Shown: piece after piece, positions 16,980-25,553 of the stretch
Numbering within the stretch: position 1 is the stretch's first letter
Layout of the letters: every line of letters starts with the position of its first letter
Assembly: GCA_041859375.1 (NCBI GenBank)
Contig: JBHEKP010000043.1
Location: 1 to 33,717 of the forward strand
DNA: 33,717 nucleotides
Direction of reading: 5' to 3'
Source: JBHEKP01 sp041859375
Lineage (GTDB): Bacteria > Hydrogenedentota > Hydrogenedentia > Hydrogenedentales > CAITNO01
Position numbers and translations under genes: made by a program
The notes under the pieces: model-generated
Told to the model about the DNA's origin: nothing
What the model saw: the letters and a program-made list of their open reading frames with translations, nothing else
Database searches by the model: none

Positions 16980-17033
16980 GACAGGATGAACGGGATGAGG
17001 CGCTTTCCATCCCATATATCCTGTTATCCTGTC
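16980..17033. repeat. Inverted-repeat element with GACAGGAT / ATCCTGTC ends
   Basis: The 54-base stretch begins GACAGGAT and ends ATCCTGTC. Internal copies of the same unit (ACGGGATG, CATCCC, ATCCTG) allow an imperfect long stem around CGCTTT. Dispersed elements built of 'ACAGGAT' units are familiar from many environmental bacterial genomes. It fills most of the gap after aconitase and could also act in 3'-end formation, although no T-run follows. Confidence 0.6.
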
Positions 17034-17074
17034 TAGGTTTTAGCTAAGGCGGCAAAAGGGAAAGGGCGTTTCTT

Positions 17075-18499
17075 ATGGGCAGGGCGGTATTGGTGAGGGC
17101 CGTGTGTCTGTGCATGCTGGCACTGGTGGTGTCGGGCTGCAAGACACGGCCCCAGGCGAATGCCCCCCTGGAACGCTACTCCCCCGCATACGGTTACCGG
17201 TATGAGAACATCGCGCCGGGCCCGGACAACTCGGACAGCCTGCTGGTGTTGCTCACCTTTTCCGGCGGCGGCACCCGCGCCGCGTCGCTGGCCTACGGCA
17301 CGCTGGAGGCGCTGCGGGACACAAAGATCGAATGGGAGGGGAAGCAGCGGCGCCTGATTGACGAGGTGGACGCCATATCCTCCGTGTCGGGCGGCAGCCT
17401 GCCCGCCTCTTATTACACCCTTTTTGGTGACAGAATCTTCGATGATTTTCCCGGGAAGGTGCTGTACAGGGACATTCAGGGAAATGTCATCAAGCAGGTG
17501 CTGGCGTTGCGCAACTACGCCCGGCTCATGTCGCCCTACTTCAGCCGTACCCATTTGATGGCGGAGGATTTTGACAGGACCATTTTTGAGGAAAAAACCT
17601 ACGCCGACCTTATGGAACGGCCCCGGCCGTTTCTCATTGTCAACGCCACCAACATGACCCGCGGAAGCCGCTTTGAGTTTACCCAGCCCCAGTTTGATCT
17701 GCTTTACTCCGACCTTGCCCGATACCCTGTGGGCTATGCCGCGGCGGCCTCGGCCGCGTTTCCCGGCCTGCTCACACCGGTTGTGATGAAAAATTATGAA
17801 AAAGGCCCAGACTACCGGGTTCCCCTTTGGGTGACACAGACGCTTGCAACGGGGGATTCCGGCCGTTACGGTTACAAGGCGGCGGAAGAGGTTATGGATT
17901 ACGTCACGGCCGGCCATCCTTACGTGCACTTGGTGGACGGGGGGGTGTCGGACAATCTGGGCCTGATGCCCGTAACCCTGGGCCTTCAGGGCGGGATTAG
18001 CAGCGCCGCCCTTTGGCCCGCCTTTCGGACCGGAAAAGTGAAAAAGGTGGTCATCATAACGGTGAATGCGGAAAAGGGGCACCAGAACACATTGGACTTT
18101 AGTGACAAGATAGCCGGACTGATGCAAATACTCGGCAGTGCCACTTCCACCCCGCTGGAAACATTCACCCAGGCACAGATTGAGTATCTTAAACTGGTGC
18201 TTTACACACTGAAACGCGACCCGGGAAGCACTTGGGACTTTCGGGGAAGCATGATGGGTGAGTACCGGGACACCCTGATGGGCCCCGTGCGGCCCGTGGA
18301 TTATTATTTTGTTGAGGTGGCGTTCAACCGGTTGGGGGATAAGGCGGAGAAGGAGTATCTCAACACGCTGCCCACCTCTTTCAAACTAAAGCGGGAACAG
18401 GTGGACCGCCTCCGTGCCGCCGCACGGAATATTCTTTCCGCTCATCCCGTGTATTTGGAGTTGCTTGGCGAGCTTCAAAACGAGGCCAACGTGAAATAA
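17075..18499 (+). CDS. Patatin-like phospholipase, lipoprotein
   Basis: The 474-residue protein starts with a lipoprotein signal: a hydrophobic stretch followed by VVSGC with Cys22 as the lipidation site. The patatin domain shows the oxyanion loop SGGGTRAA (63-70), the nucleophile Ser105 in SSVSGGS, and the catalytic Asp288 in VDGG. These form the Ser-Asp dyad of patatin/RssA-type acyl hydrolases, acting on phospholipids or other lipids, here probably at a membrane facing the periplasm. The region after about residue 300 has no family I recognise. Start ATG 17075 follows GGGAAAGGG. It converges on the putative outer-membrane protein gene with only 23 bases between stops, and no terminator is evident there. 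Confidence 0.9.
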   Translation: MGRAVLVRAVCLCMLALVVSGCKTRPQANAPLERYSPAYGYRYENIAPGPDNSDSLLVLLTFSGGGTRAASLAYGTLEALRDTKIEWEGKQRRLIDEVDAISSVSGGSLPASYYTLFGDRIFDDFPGKVLYRDIQGNVIKQVLALRNYARLMSPYFSRTHLMAEDFDRTIFEEKTYADLMERPRPFLIVNATNMTRGSRFEFTQPQFDLLYSDLARYPVGYAAAASAAFPGLLTPVVMKNYEKGPDYRVPLWVTQTLATGDSGRYGYKAAEEVMDYVTAGHPYVHLVDGGVSDNLGLMPVTLGLQGGISSAALWPAFRTGKVKKVVIITVNAEKGHQNTLDFSDKIAGLMQILGSATSTPLETFTQAQIEYLKLVLYTLKRDPGSTWDFRGSMMGEYRDTLMGPVRPVDYYFVEVAFNRLGDKAEKEYLNTLPTSFKLKREQVDRLRAAARNILSAHPVYLELLGELQNEANVK

Positions 18500-18522
18500 T
18501 TCTGCCAAGGGGGCAAGTCTCT

Positions 18523-19368
18523 TTAAAACCGTCCGGAAATGAGAAATTCCAGTATTGCCCCGTTGTAGTCGTCCGCCTCGTCATGGAAAAAGAGGTAGCC
18601 CCCAAGCACGTTTAATGAAAGCCCCCCGGAGAGTGGGATATCCACTCCGGCACGGGGGCTGGTCCAAAGGAGGTTGGATTTATCCTCCTGGCGGATGCGC
18701 AGGCGGTCACCCGTCAATGGGGTGTAGACGCGCACATCGGCGATGGAAATCTGACGGGTGTATCCCACGTTCATTTCCGTCACCGGCCGTGTTCCCTTCA
18801 ATGAACCGACAAGTCCAGGTTCCTTTTTTTCAGGCCTGCCCAGGGGCCACCACCGCAGGGAACTGCCCGCAAACATTGATTGGCGGGTGAAATACACTTT
18901 TGTGGTCACCGGAACGGGGCCGGCAAAGTAATCATCCCGGTTGCGGATGGTTCCCGCACCGCCGCCGCCGTAAACAGTCCATGCCAGTTTTTCGTTGATA
19001 TCCCTGCCCACCCCGCACGATAAATCCCAGACATACCACTGGTCACGCCAGTCCTGAAAGGTTGTAACCCTGCGCCAGCGGGGAAAAATCAGGCCAAAAG
19101 TGTTGTTGATCTGCCGGTCAATGCGCCGTTCGGAGGTTTTTAGCTTGTTGTGATAATTGGAAGTCCCAAAAAACCAAAACCACGGGCTTTCTTCCTCATT
19201 ATCCGGGCCGGTTTCGGTGGGTGGGGCCGCCACAGGGGTTTCGTCCAATGCTTTGGCGGGACCATTCTCCGCAGCCGGGGCGAGAAATGGGAGCAACCAC
19301 ACCGTCAATCCAAGGCAAAAGATACGAAATTTCCAACCATTTTCGGATGCATGAAATGAGACGCGCAT
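18523..19368 (-). CDS. Putative outer-membrane beta-barrel protein
   Basis: I do not recognise the family of this 281-residue protein. It has an N-terminal signal-like segment (about residues 14-32, ending APAAE), then an acidic Pro-rich linker (35-60). The rest alternates polar and aromatic residues with Gly-rich turns such as YGGGGAGTIRNRDD. It ends in Phe (LEFLISGRF), the usual terminal residue recognised by the barrel assembly machinery. Together these suggest an outer-membrane barrel or a periplasmic beta-rich protein. The ATG at 19368 lacks a good ribosome site (AAGGG is about 11 bases upstream), so the start is less certain. It faces the patatin gene tail to tail; a functional link is only a suggestion. 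Confidence 0.65.
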   Translation of the reverse strand: MRVSFHASENGWKFRIFCLGLTVWLLPFLAPAAENGPAKALDETPVAAPPTETGPDNEEESPWFWFFGTSNYHNKLKTSERRIDRQINNTFGLIFPRWRRVTTFQDWRDQWYVWDLSCGVGRDINEKLAWTVYGGGGAGTIRNRDDYFAGPVPVTTKVYFTRQSMFAGSSLRWWPLGRPEKKEPGLVGSLKGTRPVTEMNVGYTRQISIADVRVYTPLTGDRLRIRQEDKSNLLWTSPRAGVDIPLSGGLSLNVLGGYLFFHDEADDYNGAILEFLISGRF

Positions 19369-19694
19369 TTATTGTGTTGCCCTTATGGGTGAATGTTCTT
19401 AACAGCAACAAAAGATCGTAAGACACGGAGTGCTCCCATCACAAGGGAAATGGCCGTTTTTGGAATAATTGAAAAGCGCATTTTGGCGGGTGGGACATTC
19501 TTATGCAAGAGCGTTTGAGGCTAGTGAAGAGGCCGGGCGGAGACTTCAAAATCCTTGACATATCCGCTGTTTTTTGTCAGAATCGCTTAATGAAGAACAT
19601 CGTGTAAACCATTGGAAATGACCGGATTTCATGCAAGTCTTTGCGGACTGCAAGGGCTTGTCGAGCCGGTTCAAACCATGAAAGAGACAGGGAC
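19369..19694. other. Divergent intergenic region before the 1574-residue repeat protein
   Basis: This 326-base gap is AT-richer than its surroundings and contains no gene I can support. It holds the strong promoter at 19555-19583 for the rightward gene. I found no clear promoter for the leftward barrel gene, no tRNA-like fold, and no repeated element. Confidence 0.5.
19555..19583 (+). promoter_or_regulatory. Promoter of the secreted repeat-protein gene
   Basis: A perfect TTGACA (19555-19560) is 17 bases from CAGAAT (19578-19583), which is preceded by TGT as an extended -10. The predicted start is near 19590, leaving a leader of about 105 bases. The segment TTGACATATCCGC is shared with the parA promoter. 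Confidence 0.7.
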
Positions 19695-22600
19695 ATGAAA
19701 AATCTGATTCTGCTCGCGCTGGGGCTTGTGGTGTGTTTCTTCCCGGCTGCGGTTTTTGCCGCCGCCGGCGACACCCCAATGCCGGATGATGCCTTGGAAG
19801 CCGCAGTGGAGGCCATTATCGGTGATGACAGTGTCCCCGATGCTGTTGACGGGGAATTGCTGGCGACAGATCTGACTTTTTTGGGACTTGATGAATCAGG
19901 CATCAATCCCGTCTCCGGTGTAACAGACTTAACGGGGCTTGAAGGGGCGGACAGTTTGTTACTGATTTTTCTTGCAGATTCTCCTGTGGCAAGTTTTTCA
20001 CCCGTCAAGAACCTTCCCTCTCTTGTGGGGCTTGGGTTGATTGATTGTGCGGTGACCGACGCCGACATCACGGAGCTGATCTCGGGCGACATCAACCTTT
20101 CCGTGCTGTACCTGCCCAACCTGATTGGCGGCGCGAATGTGAATAATGTGACCCAGACAGGTTTGGCCGCGCTTGCCGCCGAGTGGACGGGCCTGACGGA
20201 GCTTCAGATAACTGATCATGGCTCGGATTTTGACATTTCCGTGCTCGCCGGTCTTCCCTTGGGCACCGTTGAGGGACTGGACATTGTGTCATTGGGCCTT
20301 TCCGGAAACACCATCACTGCGGGGCTGCCCACGCTTGAGGGGTTCACGGCGGCCACCAAAATAGATATCGGCAACACAGGGTTGGACAACACTGAGCTGG
20401 ACTCTGTGGACTGGACAAAGCTTACTGCACTGACAGCCCTTTACCTTTATGGAAACAGCATTTCTGAAATCACCCCCCTGCGCGACATGGTGGGTGTCCA
20501 GACCGGCTTGACTGTCGATCTGAGCAATCTTCCCCTCAGTGAGACCGCAGTCTGCACGGATGTTCCCTATCTTGTTGAAACGGGCGGGTTTACCGTTGTT
20601 GCCGAGGGTGTTGATCCCTGCGGCCCCGAACTCACCGTGAATATCACCGGCACCGGCACGGCTTCACAGGTCGGCACCCGCCGCCAAGTGCAGGATTCCG
20701 TGGTGACGATCACCGCGTTCCCGACAGACGGCAGCGGATATGCGTTTCAGGAGTGGACCGGGGATGTGACGGGGACCTCCCCCGAGATCCAGGTCACCAT
20801 GGACGGTGCAAAGACCATCACGGCGGTGTTTGTCAACACCGGCAATCTTTCGACCATAACGGTGCAGCATGCGGGTTCGGGAAGCGGCACGACCGATCCC
20901 TCCCCCGGTGTTTACACCTATCTGGAAGGCGCGCCCCTGAACCTTTTCGCCTCCCCGGATTCGGGTAGTTTCTTTGGTGGATGGACTGTCACCATCGGGG
21001 CGGATTCCTTCCCGGTGTCCTATTATTCTTTCCCTGTGGAGGCCGTGCCGGAGGATGACGCGCTGGTCGTTGCCACCTTCACAGACTCCGGATATGATCT
21101 GATACTTGATGTGGACGGCAATGGCCAAGTGCTTCCAAGCGCGGGCACATACGCCTATGCGGATGGTTACACGGTCGAGCCCCTGCAGGCGAACCCCGCC
21201 GAGGGCTGGTATTTCGCCGGATGGGACGACGGAACTGGCAACATCATTGACACGGACAATCCCACCCTGGTGGTGATGACGGGGGATGTGACCCGGAAAG
21301 CGGTTTTCCTGCCCAATCCCACGTCCTCACTGACGATGATTAAAGCGGGCACGGGCAATGGAACCACCACGCCCGCATCAGATGTGACGCCGGGATTGTC
21401 ATATCCTTATGTTGTTGGTGTGAACGTGGAACTGACTGCGGAACCGGACGCCAATTCCGTGTTTTTGGGCTGGTCGGGCGACATACCGGCGGGGGTGGAC
21501 GCAACCGCCCGTTCCATCACGGTGACCATGGATCAGGATCGCGCCATCACCGCCAACTTTGTTCAGGCGGACTGGCAGTTGACGGTGCAGGTGGTGGGAA
21601 CCGGCGACACCACGCCGACGCCGGGAACCTATGGCTATCTGAACGGGGCCGTGGTGGATCTTGGTGTGATTCTGGACGAGGGCAGCGGTTTCGCCTTTGA
21701 GGCGTGGTCCGGGGATTTTCCCGCGGAATCGGATCTTTCGCTTCCTGATCAGACGTTGACCATGGACGGCAACAAGACGGTGACTGCCACATTTACCGAC
21801 TCGGGGACAATCAGTCTGACGGTTTCCACCTCTGGGGCGGGGACCGGAACGACAGACCCGGCGCCGGGAACCTACTCGTATCTGCCCGGCCAGTTGATTT
21901 CCCTCACCCAAATTCCTGGTGCTGGTTCGTTCTTTGGCGGTTGGACCGGCCAGGAGGAGACAAGTCCGGGGGTTTGGGAACCCATTGGCATCACCTTCGT
22001 GCAAACCAACCTGACCGCTGAAATAACAAAGAACACACAGTTGACCGCCAATTTTGGAACGGATGGTTTTACCATTGTGGTGCTTCCACCCGATGTTGAA
22101 GGCGGCGTGTTCCCTGATCCCGGAACCTATTTGCTCGCCACGGGAACACAGTTCACCCTCTTCTCAGATCCGGCACCCGGATGGAACTTTGTCGAATGGC
22201 AGGATGGCTCCGGAAACGTCCTTTCGTCGGACACCGAACTGCCGGTGGTTGTGGATGCCGACAAGACATTCAAGCCGGTTTATGAACTGCCGTCTTTCAC
22301 CCTGACCATGATTTCCGCCGGCACGGGCACGGGAACAACTTCACCCGTCTCCTCGGCCGCGCCCGGCACCGACTATCAGATTGTTCGGGACCAGTTCCTG
22401 GTTCTCACGGCGACTCCCAGCCCGACCTCCGTGTTCAGCGGGTGGAGCGGCGATCTGCCGCCGGGTGCGGATCCGGCCAATCCGATTCTGAATGTCATCA
22501 TGAGCCAGGATCGTGTGATAACCGCCACATTCGCCCCGGCGGACTACACTCTCACCGTTCAGGTGGCGGGGACCACGAATCCGGTGGACGTGTATCCGGC

Positions 22601-24419
22601 ACCCGGACAGTACGGCTTCCTTTCCGGCCAGCAGATTACCCTGCGCGCCATGCCGGCCAACGGCAGCATAGCGGCGTTTGATCTTTGGACGGGAAGCATT
22701 GCGGACAGCCAGCCGATTGTCACCCTGACGATGAACGGCAACAAGACGGTCATCGCCAACTATGTTGACACTGACGCGTCCAACTCCAAGCAGCTTACCG
22801 TGCTCGCCAGCGAGGGGCCCGGCACGGGCCTGGTTTTCCCGCTTGGCGAGGGCGTTTACCGGTTCCTGACAAACCGCCAAGTCATGTTTGCCGCGAATCC
22901 GCTGCCGGGGAGTTACTTCAACGGCTGGCGCGGCGACTACAACGGGGTGAACACGCCCCAGGAGCTTGCCGTGCGCATGAGCCAGGACCGCACCCTTGGC
23001 GCGGCGTTCAGCACCACCGGCGCAAACGTGACCGTGGCTGTTTCCGGCCAGGGCGACGTGTTCCCGAGGCCGGGAGTCTACGCCCTCGCCGACGGGCTCG
23101 CGGTACCCTTCACCGGTTCACGCATCAATTCCACCTGGGTCTTTGACAGCTGGCAGGACATCGGCGGAAATCCCTATTCCTCCGACAACCCCTACACCCT
23201 TGTGGTGGACGCATCCCAGGTTACCCAGTACATCGAGGGCGTCTTTGCCGAGGATGTCACAGCGCCGGAGGTCATCGCCTGTGCGCCCGACACGGTGCTT
23301 GAGCCCGACCAGGGGTGTGTTTGGGCGCTTCCCGACTACACCACAGCGGTGGACGCCACGGACGACTACGGTCCCATCACAATCCTCCAAGACCCTTTAG
23401 CCGGAACGGTAATCACCGGCACGACGCTCGTTACGATTACCGTGAAAGACATGAGCACAGCCAGCCCGAACACCACCTGCACCTTTACCGTCGAACAGGT
23501 TGACACCCTGGGCAACTGCCTTGGCGGCGCCTACAATGTGGACCAGGACGGGGACCAGTCGCTCAACCTCACGGAACTGATGCGCATCATCCAGTTCTAC
23601 AACACAACCGGCGGCAGTTATCATTGCGCGGCGGATCCGTCCTCCACCGAGGACGGTTTCGTGCCGGGCCTTGACGCCGGCGCCCAGTCCTGCACACCCA
23701 GCGCCGCCGACAAGGACGGCGACTTTGTCATCAGCCTCGCGGAACTGCTTCGTGTCATCCAGCTGTTTAACGCGGAAGGCTTCTTCTTCTGCGGCGATCA
23801 GTCCCCGGACGGCGACGGCGTCTGCGCCGGAGAAGCGGCAAGGGTGCGCGTGGTGCATGCAAGCCCCACAACGCCTGACTTTGATCTGTGCGCCAACGGT
23901 GTGCTCCGGTTTGTGGACGTGGCCTACGGAACGGGTTCGGTGTACACCAGCCTGCCCGAAAACGCGGCCAATGATTTCCGCCTTGTCCTTGCGGGCAACG
24001 ACTGTGGTGACACCCCGCTTTACCAGTTGAACCTGGGGTTGCTGGCGGGCGAAAGCGCCACCATCGCGCCCGCGGGTGCCGGAGACATTTTCGCTTTCCT
24101 TGACGACACCACGCCGCCGGCCGCGGGCAAGGCGAAGGTGCGCCTGCTGCACCTGAACACCGCCGCGGTTGTGGTGGATGTTGTGGCGCTGCTTGCGGGC
24201 GGCGGGGAGTTGACGCTCTTTGACGATGTTTCCTACGGCTCCGCCAGTGCTTACGTGGAGGTTGACCCCGGCCTTTACACGCTTCAGGCGCGCGCCGCGG
24301 ACGGGGTTACCCCCGTGGCCCCGGCATTCCAGGCCACCCTGGCCGCGGATACCACCTATTCGGTGGCCGCCGCCGGTGACGGCACATCGCCTTTCCTTCC
24401 GGTGCTGCTTGAGGAGTAG
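19695..24419 (+). CDS. Large secreted protein: LRR-like region, 11 InlB B-type repeats, HYR, EF-hands, DUF4397
   Basis: The 1574-residue protein has a signal peptide (MKNLILLALGLVVCFFPAAVFA). Residues about 40-300 are leucine-rich-repeat-like, as in internalins. From about 313 to 1185 there are 11 divergent InlB B-type beta repeats of roughly 75-85 residues, recognised by GxGTxxPxPGxYxY ... FxGWxGD ... MxxxxTVTAxF. A hyalin-repeat-like domain (about 1187-1270) follows. Two EF-hand-like loops come next, D1283-QDGDQSLNLTE and D1339-KDGDFVISLAE, each followed by an LLRVIQ-type helix. A C-terminal DUF4397 pair (from about 1381) completes it. This is typical of cell-surface or matrix adhesins, with calcium binding likely at the EF loops; the ligand is unknown. 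The ATG at 19695 is fixed by the signal peptide and GACAGGGAC upstream. It has its own promoter and terminator. Confidence 0.85.
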   Translation: MKNLILLALGLVVCFFPAAVFAAAGDTPMPDDALEAAVEAIIGDDSVPDAVDGELLATDLTFLGLDESGINPVSGVTDLTGLEGADSLLLIFLADSPVASFSPVKNLPSLVGLGLIDCAVTDADITELISGDINLSVLYLPNLIGGANVNNVTQTGLAALAAEWTGLTELQITDHGSDFDISVLAGLPLGTVEGLDIVSLGLSGNTITAGLPTLEGFTAATKIDIGNTGLDNTELDSVDWTKLTALTALYLYGNSISEITPLRDMVGVQTGLTVDLSNLPLSETAVCTDVPYLVETGGFTVVAEGVDPCGPELTVNITGTGTASQVGTRRQVQDSVVTITAFPTDGSGYAFQEWTGDVTGTSPEIQVTMDGAKTITAVFVNTGNLSTITVQHAGSGSGTTDPSPGVYTYLEGAPLNLFASPDSGSFFGGWTVTIGADSFPVSYYSFPVEAVPEDDALVVATFTDSGYDLILDVDGNGQVLPSAGTYAYADGYTVEPLQANPAEGWYFAGWDDGTGNIIDTDNPTLVVMTGDVTRKAVFLPNPTSSLTMIKAGTGNGTTTPASDVTPGLSYPYVVGVNVELTAEPDANSVFLGWSGDIPAGVDATARSITVTMDQDRAITANFVQADWQLTVQVVGTGDTTPTPGTYGYLNGAVVDLGVILDEGSGFAFEAWSGDFPAESDLSLPDQTLTMDGNKTVTATFTDSGTISLTVSTSGAGTGTTDPAPGTYSYLPGQLISLTQIPGAGSFFGGWTGQEETSPGVWEPIGITFVQTNLTAEITKNTQLTANFGTDGFTIVVLPPDVEGGVFPDPGTYLLATGTQFTLFSDPAPGWNFVEWQDGSGNVLSSDTELPVVVDADKTFKPVYELPSFTLTMISAGTGTGTTSPVSSAAPGTDYQIVRDQFLVLTATPSPTSVFSGWSGDLPPGADPANPILNVIMSQDRVITATFAPADYTLTVQVAGTTNPVDVYPAPGQYGFLSGQQITLRAMPANGSIAAFDLWTGSIADSQPIVTLTMNGNKTVIANYVDTDASNSKQLTVLASEGPGTGLVFPLGEGVYRFLTNRQVMFAANPLPGSYFNGWRGDYNGVNTPQELAVRMSQDRTLGAAFSTTGANVTVAVSGQGDVFPRPGVYALADGLAVPFTGSRINSTWVFDSWQDIGGNPYSSDNPYTLVVDASQVTQYIEGVFAEDVTAPEVIACAPDTVLEPDQGCVWALPDYTTAVDATDDYGPITILQDPLAGTVITGTTLVTITVKDMSTASPNTTCTFTVEQVDTLGNCLGGAYNVDQDGDQSLNLTELMRIIQFYNTTGGSYHCAADPSSTEDGFVPGLDAGAQSCTPSAADKDGDFVISLAELLRVIQLFNAEGFFFCGDQSPDGDGVCAGEAARVRVVHASPTTPDFDLCANGVLRFVDVAYGTGSVYTSLPENAANDFRLVLAGNDCGDTPLYQLNLGLLAGESATIAPAGAGDIFAFLDDTTPPAAGKAKVRLLHLNTAAVVVDVVALLAGGGELTLFDDVSYGSASAYVEVDPGLYTLQARAADGVTPVAPAFQATLAADTTYSVAAAGDGTSPFLPVLLEE
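20631..23252 (+). repeat. Eleven InlB B-type repeats arranged as a four-module higher-order repeat
   Basis: The repeats fall into four types in fixed order, ABCD-ABCD-ABC. Type A begins at 20631, 21579 and 22551 (spacing 948 and 972 bases). Type D copies share SGWSGDxPxGxDxxxR-like text followed by MxQDRxITAxFxxAD. The copies are diverged at DNA level, so the array is old rather than a recent slippage product. Confidence 0.7.
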
Positions 24420-24447
24420 GGGTCTGCTTTGACGCCGCAGAATAAAA

Positions 24448-24491
24448 CGCGGCGGGAATCCGGTTTGCGGGTTCCCGCCGCGGTTGTTTTT
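24448..24491. terminator. Bidirectional intrinsic terminator between the repeat-protein gene and metF
   Basis: CGCGGCGGGAA (24448-24458) pairs perfectly with TTCCCGCCGCG (24472-24482) around a 13-base loop. On the right it is followed by GTTGTTTTT; on the left it is preceded by AATAAAA, giving a U-rich tail for the leftward transcript. It lies between two convergent genes and can serve both. Confidence 0.88.
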
Positions 24492-24501
24492 CCGGAGGTG
24501 T

Positions 24502-25401
24502 TCAGTCCAGCGGCTTGAAAAGGGCCAACGCGCGGCAGATGAGCATCACGGCCCGGGATTTGTTCAGCACATAAAAGTGAACACCGGGCGCGCCCTGCTC
24601 GATGAGCTCCTCCGCCTGCCGTGCCGCGTAATACATTCCGACCGCATACTGCCCCTCCTCGTCGTCCCCGTGAACCTCCATGCGTTTTATCAGCTTCCGG
24701 CTCAGGTGGGCTCCGCAGCGGGCCGTCATCCGGCGCGCCTGGGCGAGGTTGGTCACCGGCAGGATGCCCGGCACGATGGGAACCCCGATGCCCGCCTCGG
24801 CGCACCGGTCGCGGAACCGGAAATAGTCGCCGTTGTCGAAAAAGAGCTGGGTGATCACCGCGTCGGCGCCGGCGTCCACCTTCTCCTTCAGATATTCCAG
24901 GTCCTTGGCAAGGGAGGGCGCCTCCGGGTGGGTTTCAGGATAACCCGCCACGCTGATTCCCAAAGCGGGAAATTCCCCGCGAATCAGACGCACAAGATCG
25001 CATGCGTGGTTCAGGCCGCCCTCCACCGGCACAAACCGGCTTTCCCCCTGGGGGGGATCACCCCTAAGCGCCACAATCCGATCCACCCCCGCCGCCACCG
25101 CCTCGCCGATGTAGGCCAGCAGTTCGTCCACCGTTGAGCCCACACAGGTCAGGTGGGAGGCGATGGGGATGCCGGGATGCGCATCCCGCACCATGCGCAG
25201 CACCTCCAGGGTCCGGCTTCGCGTGGAGCCCGCGGCGCCGTATGTGCAGGTGATGTACGCGGGCTTGCACAGGGCCAGCTCCCCGAGCTGGTCGAGCAGG
25301 CTTCGCATGCCCTCGTCCGTCTTGGGGGGGAACAACTCAAAAGAAATCACCGGTTTTCCGGCCTGATAGACCTCCGCCAGTGAAAGACGCTGCAAATCCA
25401 T
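24502..25401 (-). CDS. metF: Methylenetetrahydrofolate reductase (5,10-methylene-THF to 5-methyl-THF)
   Basis: The 299-residue flavoprotein matches bacterial MetF in length and motifs: ISFELFPPKT with catalytic Glu22, TCTYGAAGSTR, HLTCVGST, ALRGDPP with Asp115 near the flavin, and AGYPETHPE. It reduces 5,10-methylene-THF with FADH2 regenerated from NAD(P)H, supplying methyl groups for methionine synthesis or acting in the methyl branch of acetyl-CoA metabolism. The ATG at 25401 is the family start; a GGAGG lies 14 bases upstream. It diverges from the UDP-glucuronate decarboxylase gene over about 150 bases in which I see no obvious riboswitch, and shares a bidirectional terminator with the repeat-protein gene. 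Confidence 0.95.
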   Translation of the reverse strand: MDLQRLSLAEVYQAGKPVISFELFPPKTDEGMRSLLDQLGELALCKPAYITCTYGAAGSTRSRTLEVLRMVRDAHPGIPIASHLTCVGSTVDELLAYIGEAVAAGVDRIVALRGDPPQGESRFVPVEGGLNHACDLVRLIRGEFPALGISVAGYPETHPEAPSLAKDLEYLKEKVDAGADAVITQLFFDNGDYFRFRDRCAEAGIGVPIVPGILPVTNLAQARRMTARCGAHLSRKLIKRMEVHGDDEEGQYAVGMYYAARQAEELIEQGAPGVHFYVLNKSRAVMLICRALALFKPLD

Positions 25402-25553
25402 GCCTGTTGGTAACCTCCGGTAATGCCGTTATTGTAAAGGCGTTTCATCACTTCTTCAAGGGCGCGCCGCACCTTCTTTGTGGTATCATCCGTGCGTGGT
25501 CCGCAAAAACAGGGCCGCATGTCAGGCACACACAAACGGCTGCGAGGTTCATC

